DNA of 64,000 nt from Chamaecrista fasciculata (Eukaryota > Streptophyta > Magnoliopsida > Fabales > Fabaceae): assembly GCA_003254925.1 (NCBI GenBank), contig QANZ01046202.1:62001-126000 (forward strand), written 5' to 3'. The notes under the pieces were generated by a model. It was given only the letters and a program-made list of their open reading frames with translations. It ran no database searches and was not told the origin of the DNA. Both the position numbers and the translations under genes were made by a program. Shown one piece after another: positions 54,845 through 64,000 of the stretch (positions are counted from its first letter, which is position 1; each line of letters starts with the position of its first letter).

Positions 54845-55426
54845 GGCTTAAGTGCAATTTTGGTCCCCTAACTTTCGCAAAGGTCTCAATTTGGTCCCTT
54901 AACTTTTTTTTGTTACAATTTTGATCCCCTAACTTTTTTTGTTGCAATTTTGGTCCCCTAACTTTCGCAAAGGTCTCAATTTGGTCTCTTAACTTTCACA
55001 AAGATCTCAATTTGGTCCCCTAACTTTTTATGTTGCAATTTTGGTCCCCTAACTCTTGAAAACGTCTCACTATTGGTCCCAAGTGCACTTCCAAGTCATG
55101 AAAACGTCTCCGCATAATGGTCATTTTTTAATCCTACTTCACTCATATTTGTCATGTCATTAGCCAACTCAACCTGTCAGATCGGCACTAACGGTAGATA
55201 ATGGATAGAAAAAGTGCACTTGGGACCAACAGTGAGACGCTTTCAAAAGTTAGGGGACCAAAATTGTAACAAATAAAGTTAGGGGACCAAATTGAAACCT
55301 TTACGAAAGTTAGGGGACCAAAATGGCAACAAAAAAAGTTAGGGGACCAAATTGAGAACTTTGCAAAAATTAGGGGACCAAAATTGCAACAAAAAAAAGT
55401 TAGGGGACCAAAATTACACTTGAGCC
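54845..55426. mobile_element. Mutator-like MITE with repeated GGACCAAAATTG units in its arms
   Basis: The left end GGCTTAAGTGCAATTTTGGT pairs with the right end, whose reverse complement begins GGCTCAAGTGTAATTTTGGT. The arms are built from four or five degenerate copies of GTTAGGGGACCAAAATTG. Flanking 9-mers TTTTTATTT (54836-54844) and TTTTGATTT (55427-55435) differ at one base, as expected of a Mutator target duplication. It is a relative of the element at 22560. Confidence 0.85.
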
Positions 55427-58400
55427 TTTTGATTTAAATTGTTTGCTAGAGTTGAAATATGGACTTGGAATTCGGGACAGAAAGGGTCCCACTAGTTGAG
55501 TCGGTGGTTGAGATTGAGGGTCGCGCCTATGTGGAAAAGGCCCAACCCCTTCTTTGGGGGCGGCGTGGAACTCTGAAAATGTTAAAAAGATTAGGTCAAC
55601 TTTTCATATTGGTCCTAAATATTGTCATTTACTTTTAATTTAATCCCAAATTATTGAATTTTATTATATATCTCATTTCAAGTTCGAATACAACAAATTC
55701 ATAACTATGAATTACTCTTAATAAATCTTTTTTTACATAATGGGAATCGTCAGCAAATAAGATTAAAAGTGGATATAAAATCCAGAAGCAAAACATTATG
55801 AAAAATTAGTATCAAACCCACTTTCAATTCCAATTTAATCTCATTTGTATGATCTCACTTAAAAAAAAACTTCAAAAATAACCTCATAATTTTAAATTTG
55901 TCACATTCAAACTTTGAACAAGAAAGATATTATTATATTCAATAATATGGGGCTAAATTAAAATTAAATGGCAACATTATTTAGGACCAAAATGAATTTA
56001 AGGACATATCTTTAAGATCAATTTGAGCATTCAACCTAAAATTTAAAGTAAACTAACCGTTTAATGCTTAAAAAATCATAAAAGTATAAGTTAGTCTCTA
56101 AAATATTTTCAGACCAAAAAAAAAGTCTCTAAAATATTTGAAATATATAATTTAATTTTTAAATGAGTAATAGACTTAAACGTTATATTTTTTTTAGTGA
56201 GACTTAAACGTTTTTTTTAGTACTATTTACCTTATAAAAAAATTAACAAAAATATATTGTTGAATTATTTTAGAGATTCAATGATAAATTTTAATTTTTC
56301 AAAAATTAAGTTATCAATTTAATAATTTCTTTAAGACCGCATTGTTAACTTTTTAAAAATCTATCTCTACCCTCAATTTTATTTTCCACAACAGCCACCA
56401 AAGCGGGAAACGTAGTCGTTTCGTATACCTATCCCACAAAAGGAAAAAAGTAAAATCTTTCTTTTATATAAAAAAAAATTGAATAATTAAATATAAATTC
56501 TATTATTACTTTTTGCAGTACAACCAATCGTACAATGCCGATTGCCATGGACTATGAATTTAAGTTGAGCTACTGCCTTTGAGATTTTTTTGAAAAAAAA
56601 AAAAAATCATTTGTCTGAGCCTACTAGGTGTCAACAAATTAACATTCTGCCATTTTGTCTCCTTACCAGATTCTTTCAACTTAATCTTGGTTTTTACCCT
56701 TTCAATTTCAACAAATTAAATTATTATTTCAAATTAGTAGAGCATCTCCAATTTAATTAAAAAATAATTTTTAATGTTTAAAAACTCATTCAACTAATTA
56801 AAAGAAACCTTAATATGTATTTCAAGGGCACATGTTAGAAGGACCATTATTATAATAACTTAACTTTTAAGTTCATAGAGAAATATATAGCAAGCAATTA
56901 ATGTTTTTTTTTATTTCTCGACTAAAAAACAGATTTTTAAATTGTACACGCAAATATTAATGTATTTTACTTTGAGTCTCAAATTAAATTTCCTTTGGAC
57001 CAAACAAAGGGATGTCACTCCTTTAATTATAATTAACATAAGTTCATTACTACCAAACCAGATCTAACCATAATAATATACAAGTACCGAAGTACGCATC
57101 AAATGACTTTTCAAATTGTTTCTACGCGTATATACTAGTATCCACGACTTAATAAATATATGAGTAGATATTTGCATGTTCAGGTTTCTTCCGTTTTTGT
57201 ACTTTGTATTAAATTTATATAGGCATGCATATGTAGAAAATTGTTGACGCAACATTAAATTGATTTAGAAGAAAAAATTGAATTTGCCCCTAACTATAAA
57301 TAATAAAATCAATACCATTCCGGTGTCGTCATCATTAAAGAAATAAAAAAAGAAAAGTCATATACGAATTGTCAATTAATGGAACCTGAAATTAAGAAAA
57401 CATTTAAATTAAACAAACTTGTTAATCACTCTATCATTGCATACGTGTAGTCGTGTAGAGAAGTTCGGGATAGGATTCTGAAAATTCTGATATAGTACAA
57501 ATATATATTTTTTAAAAAGGGCATTAAAGTATAAATTAAAGATGACGCTTGGATGAGCCTTAAAATTATCTTTATCTATTTTTTAATCAAGTGATGAAGA
57601 TTTTTTTCCCGTCCCTATCTTTTTAGTCATAACTCTTTGCACGTCCTGCAGCCAGGAGGACCCCATCCATGGTAATAAATAAATAAATAAATAAAATTGG
57701 CAAATGTTAAACAATAAAAATGTTTGTTCGATAAATGACTCCTTATAAAAAGTAAAGAAAGGAAAATCAAATTGAGTAATTCAAGGCGTAAATTTCATAA
57801 TCAAAGTCAATATTCTTTTGTAAGGAAGAGACAAAGTTGCAAAAAGATGTTGAGCCTGAGCTGCAACAAGATTCCAAGAAGTCGAGATGCAACCACACGA
57901 CTCGTCGGCTGTTAGGTTTAGAGCAATAGAAGAAGAAATAGATTTATTAAAGTGGATTAGAGATATATAAAGGCTGGCTTTAGCCTTTTTTTGAGAAAAG
58001 AAAAAGAAATAAATAGAAGGATAATTATATTTTATTTATGTAATAGATGAAGGACATGGGTACGTGCAAAGGGGGAAAAGAGGGAAGTGTGTAATGCATA
58101 AATGGGAATAAATAGAAGTGAGGAATTGAAGGTCAAAAAGACAAATGGTGGTTGAGTTGGTGAAGACAACTCACAAGTGTTTAATACACGCGGAAACCCT
58201 CCATTTTCCGTATACTACACCTGCAACACCCCATATTATATACTCTTCCTTCTCCATCCTCAATTCTGCTTTATTTTAAGAAAAAAGTTTAGATTAAATT
58301 CTTTTTATTTTTATTATAAAATTTCTTTAATCACAAAAGTATATTTAATATTTTTTTATTATATTTGATTATACATAAAATTTTTATCATATTCTTTGAT

Positions 58401-59107
58401 GTAAAAGATATTGATGGGCTGGACAAAGTATACCAATGTTATCATCTCATTAATTTGTCAAGGTCCTACAAACTTCCCCGTAGCAGCACCAGAGAATAAT
58501 CTTTCCAGCCATTGTAAATTTGGGCGCTGGATCCTCTGCTGTCCAGCACATGGTGCTGTGCGGCGAGGACCAATCGCTGAGCGCCACGTGTACATTGGCG
58601 CACACGTGGCACTCAGCGACTGGTCCTTGCCGCACAGCACCATGTGCTGGACAGCAGAGGATCCGGTCCCGTAAATTTGAAAAATGCTAGTGAACAAGAC
58701 GAACCTATCTATCCTTAGTTCCTTACAAATTCTTCTAGGATACAACTGTATGTGGAGATCCATGTGATAATAAGTTAAGAGACGAGGGAAAGCAAATAAG
58801 AGCTACATATCACGCATAATCTCTACTGAAGCAGCATAAGCGGGATGCAAAATTTATGCTGCAAGGATATGATACAGGGATTCAATGAAGGAATTCTACC
58901 TTTTGAGAGGTAAATCATTTCCGTCATTAGATACACTCTATGATTCTCACTTGAATAATTGATAAATTATAGAGATAATTAATAGACAAAAAGCTCAACC
59001 TAATTAAGTAGAACTGTGGAAAAGATATTCTACCCAGGATTAGTTATTTCCCAGATAAAATGAGTATACCATCAATGCTGCAGGCCTCTACCAAGTCAAA
59101 GTCTGTC
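55427..59107. other. AT-rich intergenic region before QTRT1
   Basis: AT-rich with an (AATA)n run near 57675-57695 and the hairpin MITE at 58523. I recognise no coding exon. Confidence 0.5.
58523..58670. mobile_element. 148-bp near-perfect hairpin MITE, Mutator-like
   Basis: The two arms of about 65 bp are almost exact complements: GGATCCTCTGCTGTCCAGCA at the left and TGCTGGACAGCAGAGGATCC at the right. The loop is short, around TACATTGGC. An exact 9-bp direct repeat GTAAATTTG flanks it (58514-58522 and 58671-58679). The GGATCCTCTGC tip links it to the 174-bp MITEs at 24255 and 26119. The GC content is much higher than its surroundings. Confidence 0.9.
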
Positions 59108-62100
59108 TTATTTCACTCTCATCTCATCAATTTCTTCCGCGTTACATTTTTCTGAATTATATTTTAGGTGTGACTGAGGTAAGAATGCTGCACAGCAAGA
59201 AGAAATATCAATTCCTGCCACCTCCATAGCATTGCAGACCCATTCAGGAACGTCACCTTTCGGAAACTGCAGTTTGAACGCAAGAGAAGATTTAATAAGT
59301 GCATAGAAAATATTTAAATACACTCACCAATTAAAAAGTATGTAATGAATATTCTCCAGAGGTTTGCCGAATATGCATAATAATGGATATATACACAAGG
59401 TATACAACAGACATTAATGAGTAAAATTCAGTAGTAGTTACCATTTTCTGTAGAAAGTCACATACAAACCTACAAAAGAAATAGATTAAATGTTATTGCC
59501 ATATAGAGAAGGGTTGGAGTTTATTGGGCAGAAAAAACTAGTTCAGACCAGAGATGGGAAGAAGGAAAAGATTAACCATAAGGAATGGGTAGACATACTT
59601 TGGGAACCTTCCCTCGATTATTGATGAGTGTAGGTCCCTACTGAGCTGCATATGTAAAACAAGCCTTCACTTTATTCACGCCCAAGAATACAAATATCAC
59701 AAATTTATAAGAATAGTTCTTTTCACATCACTGCGTTCAAACCTGCATAATGTAATATAAATTATGATATGACAGAAGCTGAGAACCCATAGCGTCTTTT
59801 GTCACGAGGCAATGAATGTAAGCCCTTGTGTAGTTCTTGCAAACCTATAGTAGAAAGAAACATTGAAAAGCACATGTTTTACAAAAATCTTTATCAAAGA
59901 AAGAAGTGTTCCCTAACAAACATACCATACAAGAGCAGGTCGGATCAATAGGACGAGTGTCATCTGCCATTGCTCTGTGTTTCAGTTTCAAAACTCCCTG
60001 TAACATTATTTAAATCAAATACGTTCCAAAATCCAAAATGAATGAATAGGAAGGACGTCATATTAAAAGTGGATTGAGGGTTTTTGATTTGATAGGCACA
60101 AATTTCATCAAAAGGAGATGTGAATCGAGCTCGTCAAGATAACTAAAAGAAATTAGCAGAAAGGGATAACCTGATAAGTGATTACGGATTTTTTTACCTA
60201 TTTCCCTCCCTTTTTTATTTAATTTTCCTCTAAATTAAGAAAAACAAACATTAGAATATTCTGAGTGGGTGTATGTTGTAATTCCATTGACCTGCAATAG
60301 AAAGATCCTATACTTTTAAGCAGGAAATCTTTTGTGGACACTATTCTCAACTGACAAATAGCCAAAAAAAAATCTCAGTTTTTGTACTTTTTATTCTTAG
60401 TAAATCTAAATTAGACCAATGAGCCTTTGAACATTTGAATCACAATGATTATGATATATTGCAACCATATCAGCAATAAAAGAATAGGCTTTTTATGTGA
60501 TGGGCCAGACCTAGCACAATTACTAGAAAATGGGCGAATATCGGCAGTCTGACAAACTATACTTTGTACAATGTACAACCTATTTGCATACACAAGTTAT
60601 TACGATTTGAAACATTACAAACTGCCAATTAAAGGAAGAAAAAAGACTATCACCTCAGGAACAAGAGCAGTGCCAAAGCGTGCAGTACGAGTGGGATACA
60701 CACAGTCATACATGTCAGCGCCCAAGGCACTACAAACAACTATATCAAGTGGATAACCAACTCCCTGAGAGAATCCAAGAATCATGTTATTAAACAGAAA
60801 CATTAAAAAAAAAAAGTTGTTTGTGATTAAAGTCTGTCTGACCATAACATATCGTGGTTTATCCTCAGGCAAAGCAGCAGTGCACTGAGCAACCACACGC
60901 CAGAAGGAATCTTTGTCTTCACCACCAGCAAGACCACCAATAGCATAGCTGTGACAGGAAAAAATATTTAGCTCCTTGACTCTATTAAAAAACTACTAGA
61001 TCCAAAGCTGCGCTCGCTGTAAATGAGTTGTGTCCATTTATAAAGAAAAAAGATAGGAAAAATGACAAGCCATATTCAAGACAAAACTAGATGAATATGA
61101 TCTATCTAATCTTCTGTATTCGAACAGAAAGAACAAAATCTTCAATATTTGGTGTTTGAATATTACTAACAGTAGATATATTTAAAATACAATTTATTTT
61201 GGGAAAACTCATTAAACAATTCTTTTTTTCACGGAAAGATCATAGTTTATCCTGTGCATAGAACATAACATGAGTAATTCACTAGAAGCAAGTCTTCAAG
61301 CCAGGAAATTACAACCATTAAAAACAGCTACAAGGTTGAAACAAATAAAGTTATTTATGTCAGGAATAAATTTGCACATACCCTGGCAAATTGCGATCCA
61401 CCAAGCCTCTGACACAAATATCCCTGAATACATTATGTCATAATTTAAAAGCAGTAATAATATCGATAAAATGACAAGTAAACATTCAAAATACAATGAT
61501 AAGAAAAAGTTAGCAAAAAGATGTGGTCGTGATGGAATTTACCTCAGCACAGGATCTAAACCACCTTGTACAATACCAAACAAGTTCTGCTCATGTGGCC
61601 TCTTGTGAGCTGTTTGTAGAAGGCAATAAGCATTAGTATTCAATGTGCAAACGGGCCCTAATTCTACAATTTACTAACTTATTTACCTGCTATGCATCTG
61701 TCTATCCATCTAAGTGTCCGATACATGGCTTCCTCTATTCGTGGGCCGGTAATGGTTGTCTTTACAACATCATCAAGAGCCATAATAATATCTGCGCCAA
61801 TTCTATTCTGCAGAATTTATAGAAAAAATATGAAAGTACATGAATTTGCAATAGAGATGATCATTAATTTTAATATTTTGTAAAAGATTTAGTTATTCTG
61901 TAGAGGGGGTAAAATGCTGAATTATGTTTGTTGTAGGAAAGTATGGTCCAACCTTTTGTCAAAGCATTTTACAACTACCAACATTGGACGTAACTGCATA
62001 AAGAGATCATGTTTGAAGGTAACATGCATTTAAAATCAACTTATCAGGAAATCTTGAGAGTAGTGTTGCAATCAAATTCTTCTCGACAAACAACTTCCAA

Positions 62101-64000
62101 AGCCTCAACAAGCATCAGGAACTAAATACCATCAATGTACAAAGAAAAATATATTTTCATATGATAAACAAATTGATGGAGAGATAACGACTTTGAATGA
62201 TAGATCATATTCATAATTTAGTACCAACTACTACTTGCTGTGAAGCATCAACACTTGCAACTACGTCCAGAGATTAACGGGAGAAAGTTGCTTTTTCAAA
62301 GAAGGCTAGGAGAAACAAACTTAAAATTAAGCAGTAATTTCTTATTAGCAGTAAGAAAGAACGCCAAATATTAATTTATTCAAAAGAAAGGGCATCTTTT
62401 CCAAGTTAGGAAATAAAGTATTTAAAATAACTATAATTGACAAAAAAACTATTTTTACTTGAAGCGAATCACAATATGCAAAACCCATCATATTTCAAAC
62501 AGATTACCTATGGACATGATGCAAAAGAAAGCAAACTGGAGAGGGAAAAAACGGAAAAATATTAATATACCTACTTGGATTTGAATAGATTCCTCCGGTG
62601 TCAGGAGCATTGGCTTTCCATCAACGGGTGACTGAAGAAATAGTTAGTTAGTTAGTAAGTTACAAATAACAACATAATGACAGTGTACTTCATAGTACTA
62701 GCTCATAAAGAAGTCTATAAGAGAGAGATGTTAAAAAAATTAGAAAATTCCTGCATAGTAGAATTAGCAAGACAGAACAACTTAAAATTGAAGATCAGTT
62801 AGGAGGGCACCGCATATGCAATTTTGCATTTATATCATGTATCTGAACAAATGATCACACAAATTATCAAGAAGGGTTCTTCCTTAGCACTTTTAAAGAA
62901 CAAGATGTTCTTCTGACATTTCAACCTGTCACTGCTTAAGGGATTGTTACTGTGTAGAGGGTGAGTGGTTTACTTTACTGATGAACTCATTGTCATGCTT
63001 TCACTTTGTACCATCTCCTCTCCTTTTCTTAATACAAATTCTTCTCTTACCATGTATACCATCTATTATAATACTTTTGATATTATCATCTCATGAGTCA
63101 ATTAATCAATCTTTGGTTAGCTTCCCATAACACAGCTAACGAGAAAAGTCAACAAATTTTTATGAAAAACAAAAATTTTATTGATAATAAGTAACAACGT
63201 TGTAAGGTGAATGTAAAAAGAGAAATAGAACAAGCATTTCTTAGTAATGAAACCATTCACATTTGGAACCTCTTCTATATCTTGAAAGTAAATTGTACCT
63301 GAAATGTCACACCTTCTTCTGTGATGTCAGCAAGATGCAATAGTGATACCTACAACATTATCAAAATTTATTAGTGAGACATGTATTTTATATAATAAAA
63401 AATCTATAATATAGCTTAACTTCACATGAGAAATCTAGCTATAATATCATTTTGATCATCATATGCATTTTTCAAACTCCCAATTTTAGTTATTTCCAAT
63501 AGCCCTTTATTTTAACAAGGCTAGCTGAGTTCTTCATTTCACATATTTAAACAATAAGACATTTTTTTAATTAAATATTCAAACAAGAATTTCATTAACA
63601 GAGATTAAGACAAGATATATAGAATAAAAGACTGAAAAGGCGAATATGTTTCCTATTGTGTAGTCTCTTAGATCCCTAGCCAGTAACAAATGAATTATGT
63701 TTCTCTCCTTTACTGGTCGTTGTGCATCTTTCATTTAGTACATTAGTGATAGAAAAATCAAATTAATGAAATTATTATTTTTCTTATTTGAATTCACGAC
63801 ATGATCTTTGTGCATGACACACTGTCATCAGATAACGATAGTATGTAAAAGTATTCCCAAGGTGAAAAGTAATAGCAGAATCACTAGAAATATGCAACAG
63901 CAATGAAAATAACACTAATCAACAACATATCAAATATGCTTAAACGACCATTTGAAAGCCACCAGAGTCTGTAAGCAGAGCCCGTGGCCAGTTCATGAAT
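59108..64000 (-). CDS. QTRT1: Queuine tRNA-ribosyltransferase catalytic subunit (partial, 5' end outside the window)
   Basis: Thirteen exons are visible: 64000-63949 (partial), 63349-63299, 62631-62575, 61807-61687, 61609-61543, 61423-61382, 60948-60843, 60764-60654, 59997-59926, 59844-59743, 59645-59599, 59469-59442, 59266-59108. They code 337 residues, with roughly the first 90 missing compared with animal QTRT1. Motifs are the substrate-site [28 protein letters not shown], and [17 protein letters not shown] holding the nucleophile aspartate. The zinc site is CSCMVC with the later histidine of SYHNLYY. The enzyme swaps guanine-34 for queuine in GUN-anticodon tRNAs, in a heterodimer with QTRT2. 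Catalytic and zinc residues in view are intact. Confidence 0.93.

Noticed and set aside
58411-58763. Open frames on both strands across the hairpin MITE
   Set aside because: They arise from the inverted, GC-rich arms and have no support as genes.

Overview
This is plant nuclear DNA from a eudicot, probably a rosid. The evidence is AT-rich sequence, genes split by many short GT-AG introns, and plant-specific families: F-box/JmjC fusion, group II SnRK2 kinase, plant cysteine oxidase, 14-3-3, and VQ-motif proteins. I cannot fix the species. Isolated N bases (21289, 25009, 25689, 26931) and one 97-base N run (16802-16898) show a draft assembly.

The left part (1-19012) is gene-dense. On the plus strand lies a 16-exon JMJ21-like gene. 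An SnRK2.8-like kinase and a plant cysteine oxidase follow on the minus strand, then a 14-3-3 of the omega/psi group on the plus strand. With the VQ9-like gene at 28531-29583, the order JMJ21, SnRK2.8, 14-3-3 omega, VQ9 matches Arabidopsis At1g78280, At1g78290, At1g78300, At1g78310 as I remember those loci. The cysteine oxidase is an extra gene inside this block.

The middle (19013-41750) is repeat-rich. It is dominated by a segmental duplication. Copy A (about 21924-29765) and copy B (about 35309-38345) each carry a VQ9-like gene on the minus strand. Copy A has grown by a Stowaway-type MITE, a 1.2-kb Mutator-like element, a small Mutator-like MITE, an internal 1.8-kb tandem duplication and a roughly 68-bp minisatellite. 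Copy B keeps the empty sites of these insertions. The VQ9 copy in B has lost N-terminal and central segments and has a shifted C terminus.

The right part (41753-64000) holds an organellar seryl-tRNA synthetase (+), an O-fucosyltransferase-family protein (-), a short Ser/Asn-rich protein with a Cys-His motif (-), and most of a queuine tRNA-ribosyltransferase catalytic subunit (-) that runs off the right end. Long AT-rich intergenic stretches between them contain foldback elements, SINE pieces and microsatellites. The genes do not form one pathway. This is an ordinary syntenic plant block with an unusually readable history of duplication and DNA-transposon insertion. I saw no clearly new biological system.
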